DNA from: Cryptomeria japonica
Taxonomy: Eukaryota; Streptophyta; Pinopsida; Cupressales; Cupressaceae
Length of the DNA stretch: 64,000 bases
Reading direction: 5' to 3'
Assembly: GCF_030272615.1 (NCBI RefSeq)
Contig: NC_081409.1
Location: forward strand, 23,518,406 to 23,582,405
The translations under genes were made by a program, and so were the position numbers. Within the stretch, counting starts at the first letter, position 1; the number at the start of each line of letters is the position of its first letter. The notes under the pieces were generated by a model. That model did not search any database. It was not told where the DNA came from and worked only from the letters and a program-made list of their open reading frames with translations. Shown piece after piece: positions 48,206 through 60,524 of this stretch.

Positions 48206-48894
48206 CTAACATATGAAGATTACCTAAGACAATGCAAATCAAATGAAATCACAAAGATTATACCATCACATGTCCACTAGGGTTTGGATCTCCATTCTTC
48301 CAATCTCCATTGATCTTGCTTGATATATTTGCTCTCAAATTTTATGTGTGCACAAGAGCTCAACAAAGAACAGAAATGTGGTTGTAAGTAGGCTTGATCG
48401 CATATGAAAGTTTGAAAGTGTAGTCGGGTAGTTAGTAGGGGTTTGATAATGAAGGAAGCATCTCCTTATATAGAAGACACCATAAGAAATAGAGGGATAA
48501 GATTGAGAGGTGTAAAAGATAAATGGTCGGCTATGATTAAAGGGTAGGTAGAGGAAATAATAAAATAATAAGAGGGTAGGTAGTGTATGAATTAAGAGAT
48601 GAATGACATGTGTCATAGGTAGAAAAGGCTAATGAATTAATTAAATAAATAAAGATTTATTTAATTAATAGAAGAAGTGGGATCAATTAAATAAATAAGA
48701 TATTTATTTAATTTGGGAAAAGGGTAATTTAAATAAATAAATATATTTATTCAAATGAGAAATAAGGCTAGAATAGGATAAATGAATTAATTAAATAAAT
48801 AAAGATTTATTTAATTAATAGAAGAATTAGGCTAAAATAATTAAATAAATAAAGATATTTATTTAATTAGACTGGACAATTTTAGGTGTCTATA
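48206..48894 (-). repeat. G2 3' LTR
   Basis: On the minus strand it starts TATAGACACCTAAAA (E1 family: TGTAGACACC) after the purine tract and ends ...CATATGTTAG at the G1 junction. It contains several (ATTTATTTAATT)-rich repeats (48630-48870) and a TATA-like CTATATAAGG near 48466-48475. Confidence 0.75.
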
Positions 48895-48940
48895 TTTTGC
48901 CCCTCTTTGAGACAATGCAGCTTGTTACGTTGTTTCAAAG
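48895..48940 (-). other. G2 polypurine tract and adjoining hairpin
   Basis: AAAGAGGGGCAAAA (48908-48895, minus) is identical to E1. Upstream arms CTTTGAAACAACG and CATTGTCTCAAAG can pair with two G-U positions. Confidence 0.7.
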
Positions 48941-49327
48941 AAGATAATATGAACTGATACAAAGTTGCCCCAAGATGGGAATGATATGCCCCCTCAAGAG
49001 ATTGGATCAACTTTGTATCAGTATACTGCAGATACCGATCAATGGGGAGTTGGTTCCTTATGATCGAGAAAGAGATAGGGATGCACTGAGACGAGTGTTT
49101 TAGGATCCAGGATTGGAGATGAGGGAAAGACATGTGGCTTGGGATACCATGACACGAATAGGATTAGCGCTACTAGCAGTGTTGGTAGGAGTGATCAGTG
49201 GGTTCCTCTGTCTAGATAGGGTGACATGAGGGTTAGTTGTGGGATGGGGGAGGAGTTTATAGAGGGATACAACTAGACTCAAGAGACAGCTCAGGGATAT
49301 TGAGCGAATAGGGATCAGACTATTCAG

Positions 49328-49672
49328 CGCTATACAAAGGCTGAGATAGCACTGAGGGCAGGGAGGCAGGTAGTAGAGGACACAGGGGCCAGATACACCT
49401 ATGTTTTGCAAGCCAAGGAGGAGATAGGATACTAGAGAGACCTATACTATGGAGCAGTGCCACCAGATTAGCAGGCTAGGAGCTTCCGTAGACCATCGCA
49501 GACAATGACGACCACTAGAGGGAGGGATAGGAGACAGGCATCAAGCGATGGGGTCATGGGTCATCCACCACCACCAGATAGAGGGGATAGGAGAGATGAT
49601 CCTGGGGTGGGTCCTTCCAGGGCTCAGACTCCATCGAGGCCAGGCAACTCCAAGGGAGGGAGTTCATCATAG
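49328..49672 (+). pseudogene. Antisense PMD-ORF C-terminal remnant in G2
   Basis: A 115-codon plus-strand frame, antisense to G2, collinear with the C-terminus of the E1 antisense protein: RYTKAEIALRAGRQVVED, then stop-RDLYYGAVPPD (E1: WRTLYESAVPLE), a basic Arg/Ser segment and a Pro/Gly/Ser-rich end with a final TAG. Two internal TAG codons occur. Upstream (49100-49250) LALLAVLVGVISGF may be another PMD scrap. The PMD core is deleted or too diverged to see. Confidence 0.65.
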
Positions 49673-49788
49673 CCTTAGAGGGCTCCCTATGTATCATTTT
49701 TTTTGTACTATTTTGTATGATGACACCTTTGGGTGAATTTTTAGCCTTATGTATTTTGACATCATTGTATCATGACAATTATGATTTT

Positions 49789-49824
<36 letters not shown>

Positions 49825-51430
49825 TGATTCATCCTTGCAAAAGCTATATGCATGTGTACCTATGTGATTCTTATGATATGGATGCAAATATGTACATGAT
49901 GGAATACAATATTTTTGTTCTTTTATTTTCTTATATGTTATGCCAATGTAAATGTGAATGTATGAAATGTAGATGAATATGATAATGCAAATAACTATTT
50001 ACATGATGAAAATGTGAGATGTGCTAACATGTGTTGTGTACAGGATGTGATGCAATTGTGATATCTATATGTATGTATGAAATGCTTATATGTGGTAATG
50101 CAGGTGTAACTACATGAAATGCAAATATTTTTTGTGTGTCATTATACTCAGTCGTGTGATAGTAGGCTACACAGACTCAAGAAGGACGATGGAAGTCAAT
50201 CAAGAAAGGGGGATGGAAGATAGAAGATATGAAAGTGAAAGAGCTTCTTGTGTGTTATCATCATTGAGCTTTATTATGGCAAAATAGGTTATGAAAATTG
50301 AGGCATATGTTTGACCCAAAAAGTCATTGTACCTATTTGCATGGAGATAAGATGGTTGCAAACAAAGAATGCCCCAGTTCACATTAGACCCATAGTGTCC
50401 ACATATCCTTGGACAAGTCATAACATTACTAAAAGACAATCCACAGACAACAAAGAAAAATGGGTGATGATACCCCATCCTTGCCTTTCTAGTCAAAGAC
50501 ATCCTGGAGATAAAATATTTGACATCCTGGAAAAGCTAAAAGACATGTCACCAAAAAAATAAAATCAAAAGAAAACCAAGACTCGACACCAACATCCATT
50601 GTAGTCCTCAAGTTTAGTGTCTCTTGTCACTTGTATAAGTCTATTTGATTGTGGTCACAATGTTTACTTTCATAGAAGGATAGATAGCATTGAACCATAA
50701 TGTTGCCTGAGTTTGTTGAAAGATTTGATTTGTTGAAGCCCATTGTTGCTATTGTGTCTCATCTGAAACTGACTGAATCCATGAAATTGATACTTTATTG
50801 AGGAGAAGATGGAACTTTATTGTGGATTGGCAATGCAAATGTTGCTTTATTGTGGATTGTGCGCGGATAGACTAGAGAAAACTGGAAGCAACTGTACTCC
50901 TTGAAATGTATGATGCTCTTAGTTCCACACCCATCACTAGACATAGGATTTTCCTTAGCCACAGATAGGAGTTGATTTATTATGGATGGAAAGGGGTGAA
51001 AAGGGAGGTTTATGATGAATGACTAACCAATCTTAGGTAAATCAATAACAAGCCATGATGGAATGGGTAAGTTTTTAATGAATCAATAGGTTGTGAGTGT
51101 GTGCAAAGTGAAAGGATGAGATGGAATCCTGAAGGAGGGAGGAGCAATATCCCTACACATGGAGCCAGTGACCCAGTTTTCACCATGGTACTTGCCCAGG
51201 GCGCCACCAGAGTGGTTTTCATTGTTGGATGAAATGTTTTCTGTTTTCCAATTTTTTTTTATTTTTTGTGTCATAGGGCGCTTGTTTGCCAGGTTTTCAC
51301 CAAGTAACGATTTTTTATTTTTTATGAGTTTTTTTTTGTATTTTTGAATTTTTTTAATTTTTTTTGTATTTTTGAATTAGGATACTCTGAAGAGCTATGT
51401 GTAAAACCTGTGAAGGTGCATGTTGTTGAT
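49673..51430. other. G2 3' spacer, non-coding
   Basis: No supported gene. (TA)n at 49791-49820. 51150-51320 matches the E1 spacer block around 5506-5620 in reverse complement (GGCGCCCTGGGCAAGTACCA). The remainder is unassigned. Confidence 0.6.
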
Positions 51431-51439
51431 AGGATCCTC

Positions 51440-51740
51440 CAAAAGGTTTGCCCTCTAGAGTTGAGAGCTAATATGCACCAGATCCATAGGCTGATGTAAT
51501 TATGTAAGGACCAAGCCAATTTGGTTTGAACTTGCCATTCTTCTCTCTGTCTTGCTGATTTTTAGGATTTTCTTTGAGAACTAAGTCACCCACCTCAAAT
51601 GTACGAGGCTTCACTTTATGATTGTAGTTGTGTTGTTCTTTGACTGAATGATGTGTAGCTCGAGTGATTGTCTTCCTTGATAAAGGAACTGAGATAAAAT
51701 TTACTAGTGTGTGGATTACACAAGCCTGTATGTGTGTCAC
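51440..51740 (-). pseudogene. G2 integrase C-terminal domain remnant
   Basis: KVKPRTFEVGDLVLKENPKN followed by GKFKPNWLGPYIITSAYGSG is the GPY/F-type C-terminal region of Ty3 integrase in the form typical of Tat/Athila-like elements. It continues, shifted, to LHRFYT. The integrase core, RT and RNase H are not seen between here and the gag region, so most of pol is deleted or unrecognisable. Confidence 0.82.
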
Positions 51741-52582
51741 CTGAAGAAGTTTGGGCTAATAAAAAGTCCTTTGAGGAAGCTCTATTAAAGGTCCCTGATG
51801 TATCGCTAGAAGGGAAAGGATGTGTGGAACAAGTGGATGAGGAATGAAGGCTTATGATTGCAAAAAGAAGTGAAAGTAGGATGGCATGATGAAGACTTAG
51901 GATCAACAAGTATGCTTTTTGACTTGAAATTTTAGAACTTTTGCCCCCAATTATTTTTATATTAAGGGAGATCAACTCTTGTTGTTTTTTCTTCATAGGA
52001 TTTTTATCCTTGACCTTGATTTTTGCATATTCCAATAACTTTTAATTTTTATTTAGACTGAAGGACTTTTCTTGATTTTTGACTTTTAAATTTTTGTTTT
52101 CAAAGCTTGATTTTTGATCCCCAATGAGTAAGGGCTTTTGTAATTCTTGTTGATCCAAGTCTGGGAGAGGAGTGGAAATGGTTTGAGTGGATGAAATGGT
52201 AAGGATATGTGAGTTCTCAAGAGGTGTGGTGATACGCTCAATAGATTCTTTGTTGGAACCACTCTTAGGACTATTGATACCAAGAGGTGCTTTCACCACT
52301 AGAGGAGATTTGCATTCAGACTTGGTAGCCACAACACTAGGTGGTTCACACCCAATTCCTTGACATTGCAAATTTTTTATAGATTGTTCCTATTGACTAA
52401 ATACCTTAGGAGATAGTGGGAGTTTATCAACATGAAATATATACTCACCACATCCCATGTCTTTAATCTTGAACTTTTCTTTGAGCTCTACATGTTTTGA
52501 TGTAGAAGCTTTCAAGGATTCTAGATCCACATATGTTGCTGAAGGAACAACCTCTCGATTGACTGGGATTGTTATTTCTGAT

Positions 52583-53662
52583 CTAGGTTGTAGATTGTTG
52601 TAATATATTAGGTGTCACAAAGTGTGTAGGAAATGGAGGCATTGGAATGCTTTTGTCAAATGGATAGGGACATATGTCTCTCATTGTGTAAGTTGGCTTC
52701 GGTGTATTTATGTCCTCCATTTTCTTTTGTAATTCCTTGATTTGCTGTTCCAAATTATTCTTAGGTGGAGACCGACTTCTTGGACCATACCCCATGGTTG
52801 AACCACTAGGTGGAGGAGGATCCTATTGCATATATGGATGATATTGATCATACACATGTTCATATAGAGGAGGTCTATAGTGATGTTGCGTATATGGACC
52901 ACTTTTTATAGAGTCATGGTGAGGAATGGAATATCTGCTTTGTCCATGTATACCATACTCTATAGGAATGTCATGAGTTTGTTATAGTGTGTTGCCCCTA
53001 AATTTGACACGGGGTTTCCTTGTGTCCAGATTTTGAACATGCCTTTGGATATCCAATTGCTTTGGTGGTTGATCCTTAGCATTGGCATGTGATTGAGTAT
53101 ATTTTTCTGCATAAGACTTCCATAATGGTCTGCGAAGGTGAGTATCATATGCTTGACCATGTGTGTATCGGACCTCAGGTTTTTGAAACAAATATGATGG
53201 TGATTTAGGCACAAGATGTGGTCCTCGATTGCCTCCACTATTAGGCCTCCTTTGATCCATGTTGAAGTGAGGTTTCTACAAAGGTTGATTTTCTATTATT
53301 TGAGACATATCAAAATCATGAGGTATCTTGGCTCCACTTTGTGCCATCACTTGTAAGAAATATTGTCTATCTCTCCTCATTATTTCCTCAACCAGTCTAT
53401 TGAAATGGGGATCCATAATGGAGTCTTCCACTTCTACTGAATGTACGGAAAAGTTATCAATATTGTCAATGTGTGTATCATTGTTGTTTGTAGTGTCCAT
53501 GTTCTCAATATTTGGAATCTTTCTATAGGCATCCATGTCAGGTAATGTGGCATGATCAGAATTGAAAAAGACATCATTGCCATACTCATAGGCACTCATG
53601 TTTGTGGACTCTTGAGCCTCTTTAGCTTCTCTCCTCGATTTTTGGGAACGGGTTTCAACCAT
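52583..53662 (-). pseudogene. G2 gag N-terminal region
   Basis: One frame from 53662 (MVETRSQKSRREAKEAQEST) to 52583 with three in-frame nonsense codons. The basic start (VETRSQ), the acidic segment, the Gln/His/Tyr-rich middle and the end (LEQQIKELQKKMED, then PFDKSIPMPPFPTHF) match the N-terminal part of plant Tat-like Gag, which normally continues into the capsid-like region. Here it breaks off shortly after that motif. 52570-51760 holds only broken frames. Confidence 0.78.
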
Positions 53663-54447
53663 GAACTAGGTCTTGACCAAGATGTGTGAGACTAGATGAA
53701 AATGGAAATAGTATGGAAGACCAAGAGATGGATGGAATGTAAATGAATATGAGGTGTACTTGCAATGTCCAAAGTGTAAGACCAAGTATGTATGTAGTAG
53801 AGTAGGTGTGACTTCCAAAGAGATGATAATTTCTCTTGATGAGGTAAGTTGACCTTGATTCTAAGTAAAACCAAATGAGACCCAAAGGTGATAGACCTTG
53901 ATGAGGGACCACTTAGCAAAATGTTGTTGTATGTAATGTGTTGACAAAGTATGATGAGGACAAGAAAGTGACCTTTTGACTCAAGTTTAGACAAATCTGA
54001 AAGTAATGTAAGGTGTAAAGCAATGATGGACTTTGTGAGACCCAAAGGTAGGTTGAATGCTAGATAAAAATCTAGAGAAATAACTTAGGAAGCTCAAGAA
54101 TTCTAAAATTGATTGCTCTTGTTTGTTGGATTGTACATTTTTCTAATTTGTGAAGTTGTTTGTTGTGACCAAATCAAAAAAATTTAACTATTTTTCGTGA
54201 CAAGATGACACAATGTTGATGAGGACTCAATGTTTGCAAGTGTTTAGACTCAAAATGACTCAAAAGAAAGTGTGTTGTTTGATGTAAAAATGATTGGCAT
54301 ACACTTGAAGACACAAAAGACACAATGTTTTGATGTTTGATCTTGAATGTTTGATAGTTCAAAATAAGAAAAGCACAATTCTTATGGTTGGCCAGGACAA
54401 TAGTTGTTGATCTCACATGAGGCTACGCTATTCAGAGTGGACACTTA

Positions 54448-54505
54448 GATGCTTAACCCCACTGGCTCCACCCTTGGCACTCACTTCTCAGGGCAGCCAA
54501 GCATC
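54448..54505 (-). other. G2 copy of the conserved leader hairpin
   Basis: Minus strand GATGCTTGG...TTAAGCATC, counterpart of 1477-1535 in E1. The loop word TGCCCTGAGAAGTGAGTG is conserved. Confidence 0.5.
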
Positions 54506-55189
54506 AGTCCCCATGAAAACTCCCCATGGTGAACTTTATATTTCTACTAAGAACTGTATGTGTGTGGGCCCCTCCAGAGGTCCGACCTCCTGCCCCAACA
54601 ACTAGAAGGATTTTGGCTTTCTAAAACAAAAAGGTGCTAGTAAGGGCATCCACTTGTGTGGCCGTACATGTGGCACTTTCAGCTCTGTAAATACAAAAGG
54701 CTCCCAGGAAGTAGGGGTTACGCCCTATAAATGATCAAATAAATTTGATCAAACGGGTTTATGGGGAGACATAGTGTTGGTATGAACTAATCAACACACG
54801 TTACCCATGGCTTTCGACATGGATATAGTTGTTTATAGTGGTTCAGAAGAGGATGGCTTTTCCTTGCTACCACTTGGGTCATTCTCTCCTCACTAGTAGT
54901 CCTAATGACCACATGGGGAGACATGCCCTCTAAAGATGAAACAAAAAGAGCCTATTGCCCAAGACACAAAAGACACTGGTTCAATTTTAGTGCACCAATT
55001 GAAGTGTTTGCTAGTCTATGAAAATAAGGCACACAATAAAGATCAAAAACCCTTGCCAAAATTCAGCAACAAATATTTGTTAGTAGTTTTGCAATAATAC
55101 CCATCCTGCAAGCACACAAGTTAGGTAAATTTTAGATCCAAAAGACTTTGTGAAATAGGGGCCTTCAACAATGCATTTGTTTTTACCAA

Positions 55190-56060
55190 TTCAAAGATCT
55201 AATTCATCATCAAAAAAGACCACCTATAAAATTTCAAAAAATTTCCAGAAATGTAAGAAAATCCAATAAATTTGCTAATTTGCTCCAAAAATTATTTTTT
55301 TATGAAAAATCATAAAAAAATCATATAAAATGCAAAATGGATCCAACAAATCTAAATTTTTTACTAAACAGTCTTGATGATCTTCCAAACCTGCATAAAA
55401 AATTTCCTGCAAAATTTCCAAGCAGTTTGTGAGATATGAGCAAAATAATGCAAAACCCTAATTGTCAAAGATCCACTTTTTTAGGAATGATTTGCATCAA
55501 ATTTAAAATCACAAAGAACAAATCCTGTGTATAATGTTGAGATATTTCCAAAAATGTAAAAAAATCAAAAAAATTCGCTAATTTTCTCTCAAAATTAATT
55601 TTTTATGAAAAATCATAAAAAATTCATATAAAATGCAAAATGGATCCAAAAAATTTGAAATTTTTATTGAACACCTATAATAATTTTCCTAACCTGCAAA
55701 CAAAATTTGATGCCAAAATTCAAAGCCGTTTGTGAGATCAGAGCAAAATAATGAAAAACCCTAATTTTTAAAGATTCAATTTTTAGTGAAATATTTTGCA
55801 TCAAAATTAAAATCACAAAGAACAGATCATGTGTATAAATCAGAGAGATTTCCAAAAATATAAGAAAATCTAAAAAGTTCGCTAATTTTCTCTCAAAATT
55901 AATTTTTTATGAAAAATCATAAAACAATCATGGAAAATGCAAATATGCTCCAACAATTATGAATTTTGGATTGAGAGCTCCTAATACTGTCCTCAACCTA
56001 CAAACAAAATTTGGTACAACAATTCTTAGTCATTTGTGAGATTGGATCAAATCTCTCCAA
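55190..56060 (-). repeat. ~303-bp tandem repeat in G2 leader, about 2.8 copies
   Basis: TATGAAAAATCATAAAA anchors lie at 55301, 55604 and 55908. Units share GCTAATTTTCTC, ATGCAAAATGGATCCA, GTTTGTGAGAT and ATCACAAAGAACA blocks and differ by scattered substitutions. Confidence 0.85.
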
Positions 56061-56202
56061 GATCTTGATTTTGTGTCCAAAACCCTAGCTGCACAAGGTT
56101 ATTCTCCAAATTGTTTTACAAAACAACAATATAGGGTTAGAAAAACCTACAAAAAACACAGATCTAACAAAAATCCATGTCCCACAAGGGGTGCCAAAAT
56201 TC

Positions 56203-58738
56203 ATCTTGGATATTATTACACCTTACTTAAGTTTACTTAGGTACATGCATTTCATAGTAGTTTGGGTATGAGACACTTGGGTGTTTGTGCCACATTAGGA
56301 TAGTGTGTGTAGGAAAATTTCCACCTTTTGTGGTCTTATCTTGTTACATTCCACATTCAGTGGGTGATCCACCTCATGTGGAATATTATATTATTTCTCC
56401 TACCTACCCTTGTTTCTTATTAAGCCACATGTCATGCTTGTGTGCTCACATATCCATTAGCCTTGCCTATATAAGCAGGCTCATCTACATTGTTTGTACG
56501 GGCAATCAATCTACATGTTGTAATGATCCAGTTGATCATATTTTGCATCTTGATAGAATACAATTTATTCCTATCATCTATTTTGTCTGTCTTATTTGTG
56601 CTTTCCATTGCCTCTAGATCTTGGAAAAATCTCACATGGTATCAGAGCTGGTCCATGTCTCACATGGTATCAGAGCCATTAGAGTGTCACTGACTTGCTA
56701 ATTAAGAGAAACTTGATGCTATTTGGGGTTTGCATTTTGGATTTTTCTATTACATGTTATTATTGAAGCTTGATGGGTCAAATATGAGGTCATCATTGGA
56801 TTGAGGAGGTCCAAGAAAGTCAGTTTTGCCTTTGGTTTCATCCAAATTAGACTTCGGAGGTCAAATCTAGAGACATTTGAAGTTTGAAGCTGCGACGAAA
56901 ATTTTCTAGAAATTATAATTTTGTAGGCAATTTTCAAATAGCGATATCTCACTCATCCAGACTAATTTTTTCGAGCAATTGTTTTTGTTTTGAGGTAGAA
57001 TTTCATGATCTGTATAGTGGTGCAGGATTTTTCTGATTTTCGGATATAGGTTTGTTCGAAAATCATGAAATCTCAATTTTTACAACTTTGGAGGCTTCAT
57101 TTGGGCTCATATGGACTCCTTTTCAAGTGTCGTTTTTTTTGAAAGTGCATAATTTTTTGTCTACTTTCATTATCTTCAATTTGTTTGCAGTGATTTTGAG
57201 TAGAAATTGTACTTTCAGTATTTGGTCATTTTTGGCCTATTTGGTACTTGTATTTTGCTTGGATCTAAATTTAGATCACTAGCAGTATTTGTTGAAGTCT
57301 CTTAGATCTCATTTTGAGAAGTTGTAAATTGAAATCAAAAGTCCACTTTTCCATTATTAGCAAGTGCTAACATGATTGTTTTATGGGGGGTCAATTGTTC
57401 ATTTATATCTCTTGGTGAAATTCCATTCGGAGGCATCTTCATCTGTAGTATTCTACATGGCTTCTTTGTTGGTGGCATCATTTTCATGTCTCCACATTTG
57501 AATATTTTATCATGATGTATGCTCTTGACTGAGCAATTTTGTACTTGCACTATCATAAACTACCACACTTCTTTGTATCTTGTCATTGTTGACATATTTG
57601 ATGTAATCCTCTTGTACACATAGATTAGGAATATCTTGTGAGACTTGGTGCATGGCTCCAGTTGAGACTTAGATTGTACACATTTGTGCATGGCTCCCGT
57701 GAGACTTGGATTGTACCAGTATTTCTGCTATTTCTGAGTATCTAGATGATGCTCATAGCAGGTTTTCTCCATGCCTAATCATCTTTTTGTTACAACAAGT
57801 GATTCATCATCATTGACTTGGTAGCTGGTTTTGTCACACTTTGACATTATTGGTGCAACATTGGCTCTCTTTCTTCCTTATGGGGAGGTATTTTGGTCAC
57901 CATTATTAGACCATCTTTGCAGGAGATTCAACATTGAGGGAAGGCTTCATGGTCACTTCTTCTCTCTTATGGGGGGACATATTTTTGTTCTTCTCATTCA
58001 TCATTGAGAGCATTGTGTGCTTTCTTCATCTCTTTTTGGGGGGAGGGTTTTTTCCCATTGGTTTTTTCTCTCTTTCCCCACTTTATGGGAGATTGCATTT
58101 GCATTTGTACATGGGTACCTAACATGGCCTTGTAGTCGAGACCCATCTTGCTTTGCTTAGTTTCATTGTAGACTTAAGTGCATTCTCCTAAGTTGCACTT
58201 AAGGGTGTTGGTGTAAATAATTATTCATCTTGGATATTATTACACCGTACTTAAGTTTACTTAGGTACATGCATTTCATAGTAGTTTGGGTATGAGACAC
58301 CTAGGTGTTTGTGCCACATTGGGATAGGGTGTGTAGGAGAATTTCCACCTTTTGTGGTCTTATCTTGTTACATTCCACATTTAGTGGGTGATCCACCTCA
58401 TGTGGAATATTATATTATTTCTCCTACCTACCCACACGTATTTCCTACCTACCCTTGTTTCTTATTGAGCCACATGTCATGTTTGTGTGCTCACATATCC
58501 ATTAGTCTTGCCTATATAAGTAGGCTCATCTACATTGTTTGTACGAGCAATCAATCTACATCTTGTAATGATCCAGTTGATCATATTTTGCATCTTGATA
58601 GAATACAATTTATTCCTATCATCTATTTTGTCTCTCTTATTTATGCTTTTCATTACCTCTAGATCTTGGGAAAATCTCACATGGTATCAGAGCTGGTCCA
58701 TGTCTCACATCATATCAGAGCTGGTCCATATCTCACAC
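56203..58738 (+). mobile_element. D1: non-autonomous copia-type element without ORFs
   Basis: LTRs 56203-56659 and 58207-58737 flank 1.55 kb without coding potential. PBS words TGGTATCAGAGC occur at 56638 and 56660. 57840-58140 is G-rich with repeated TATGGGG(G)GA. The first LTR lacks about 19 bp of its start (second LTR begins TGTTGGTGTAAATAATTATT), where G2 sequence abuts. No TSD can be matched. Confidence 0.75.
58207..58737 (+). repeat. D1 second LTR with PBS-derived 3' tandem units
   Basis: Collinear with 56203-56659 and then extended by two further copies of a ~27-bp unit, T(GG/CA)TATCAGAGCTGGTCCAT...CTCACA, at about 58682-58737. Confidence 0.75.
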
Positions 58739-60524
58739 AAAGGTACTCCAAATATTACTTGAAGTTGTATGCAATGGTACACGCATTGAAGAAGTGGCGT
58801 CATTACTTTCTGCCCAAAGAGTTTGTAGTTTTCACTTACAACCATGCCCTTAGTTTCCTCAATGGGCAAGAGAAGTTGAACTAGAGACACCTAAAGTGGG
58901 TTGAATACCTACAATCCTATACCTTCACTATCAAACACAAGAAGGGCACAACAAACAAGGTAGCTAATATACTAAGTAGGAGAGTCATGACTATGCAGGA
59001 GATACAATTGCACAATGTGGGTTTGAGTGAGTTAAAAGACCTCTACAAGGATGATAAGGATTTTTTAGAGATATATAGTGTTTGTTCTGATTTTTCTAAC
59101 ACCTCACATGTCTCTTATTTAGAATATATGATACAGGAGGGTTTTTTGTTTAAAGAACATCTTCTTTCCATACCCCAATGTTCTATGAGATAAAATATTA
59201 TCCAAGAAAAGCATCAGGGAGGTCTAGGGGGTCATTTTGGCATAGATAAGGCTTTGGAGCAGGCTGGTAGGTTTTATTATTGACCCAAGTTGCAATCAAA
59301 AGTGAGAAGGTTTGTAGAGAAATGTAGAATCTGCCAAAGAGAAAAAGGATCATCAAGTAATGTAGGTCTATATCAACCCTTGGTCATACCTCAGAGGCCT
59401 TGGGAATGTTTGAGCATGGATTTTATGTTAGGCTTGCCAAGAACTCCAAGGGGATTTGATAGTGTGTATGTGGTGGTAGATAGGTTCATCAAAATGGCAC
59501 ATTTTATACCTTGCAAGAGCATTAATTATGCCACCTACATTGCAAGCTTCTTCTTCAAGGAGATAGTCAAAATTTATGGTCTTCCAATTAGCATTATCAG
59601 TGATAGAGATGTGAAGTTCCTAAGCCACTTTTGGAGGACACTTTGGAGAAAGTTGGGCACCAAGTTATCCTTTTCATCTGCCTATCATCCTTAATCAGAT
59701 AGTGAGATAGAGGTAGTCAACAGATCATTGGGTAACTTGCTAAGATGTCTTACGAAACAACATGCGCAGACTTGGGATTTAGTACTCAATCAGGTAGAAT
59801 ATGCATACAATGACTCAGTGAACCAAAGCATAGGTAAAAGTCCCTTTGAGATAGTGTATGGATTTCATCCTAGGGGCATACTAGAGCTCAGAGATCTCAG
59901 TTCTATGGCACCCAAGAATGCACAAGGTGAGAACTTTATAGAAGGTATTAAAGAAGTGTATGACAAGGTAAGGTAGTCCTTACAACAAAAATCCAAGTAG
60001 TATAAGGTGCAAGATGATAAAACAAGAAGGAATGTGCAATTTAAAGTTGGAGACTTAGTGTTAGCATATCTTAGGAAGGAGAGACTTCCAAAAGGGTAGC
60101 CTATCAAGCTCATGATGAAGAAGATTTGACCTCTCAAGGTGGAGCACAAATATGGACATAATACATACGAAGTTGAACTTCCTCCCACCTTGGGTATTTC
60201 TCTTCTCTTCAATGTATATGATCTCTATCCATAAAAGGGAGAGTCACAAATAAATCAGTTGGACATGTTACCACATGTTAATGAAGATTGGGTGAGGGAT
60301 TTTCCACCAAGCCAACCAATCAAGTTGGAGAGTATCTTGGACACCAAGGTAGTAAAGAAGACAAGGAAGGGAGTCTAGAAGAATTATATTGTCAAGTGGG
60401 AAAGGTTACCTACTTCAGATGCTATGTGGATGTTAGAATCAGATATACTTCAGCATGGAGTAGAGATTGCAGGCCTCTCAGCTCAAGGGACTTGAGTTAT
60501 TTGTCCAAGGGGAGTATGGTGTAG
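58739..60524 (+). pseudogene. G1 RNase H, integrase and chromodomain
   Basis: One frame across 595 codons with about eleven nonsense codons and no frameshift. RNase H: KKWRHYFLPKEFVVFTYNHA, KWVEYLQSYTF, IKHKKGTTNKVANILSRR. Integrase: zinc-type region ending CRICQREKGSS, core WECLSMDFMLGLPRTPRGFD, VYVVVDRFIKMAHFIPC, ISDRDVKFLSHFWR, NDSVNQSIGKSPFEIVYG, then VQFKVGDLVLAYLRKE. Chromodomain at about 60325-60455: ILDTKVVKKTRKGV-stop-KNYIVKWERLP...MWMLESDI. This confirms chromovirus identity. The chromodomain targets integration to particular chromatin in the family. The start overlaps the left G1 half by 68 bp. Confidence 0.92.
60505..60516 (+). other. G1 polypurine tract
   Basis: CCAAGGGGAGTA immediately before the 3' LTR TGGTGTAGGG. 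Confidence 0.8.

Larger units (their letters stand above)
48206..56202 (-). mobile_element. G2: Tat-like Ty3 element, truncated, 5' LTR missing
   Basis: In minus orientation: leader with ~303-bp repeats (56060-55190), conserved leader block (54960-54410), gag N-terminal region (53662-52583), large deletion, integrase C-terminus (51740-51440), spacer, antisense PMD remnant, purine tract, 3' LTR (48894-48206). ATTAC (48201-48205) precedes the LTR and is a possible TSD, since ATTAC also occurs at the matching point of the right G1 copy (58802-58806). The 5' LTR is replaced by D1 at 56203. Confidence 0.78.

Noticed and set aside
48335-48616. Minus-strand ORF within the G2 LTR
   Set aside because: Lies wholly inside the LTR and has no homologue in the E1 LTR.
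56285-56617. 110-codon ORF in the D1 LTR, with a similar one at 58309-58662
   Set aside because: Repeated only because the LTR is repeated; differs by an indel and has no known domain.
60288-60524. 78-codon plus-strand ORF near the G1 3' end
   Set aside because: Out of frame with the chromodomain reading, which carries the family motifs; a shadow ORF.
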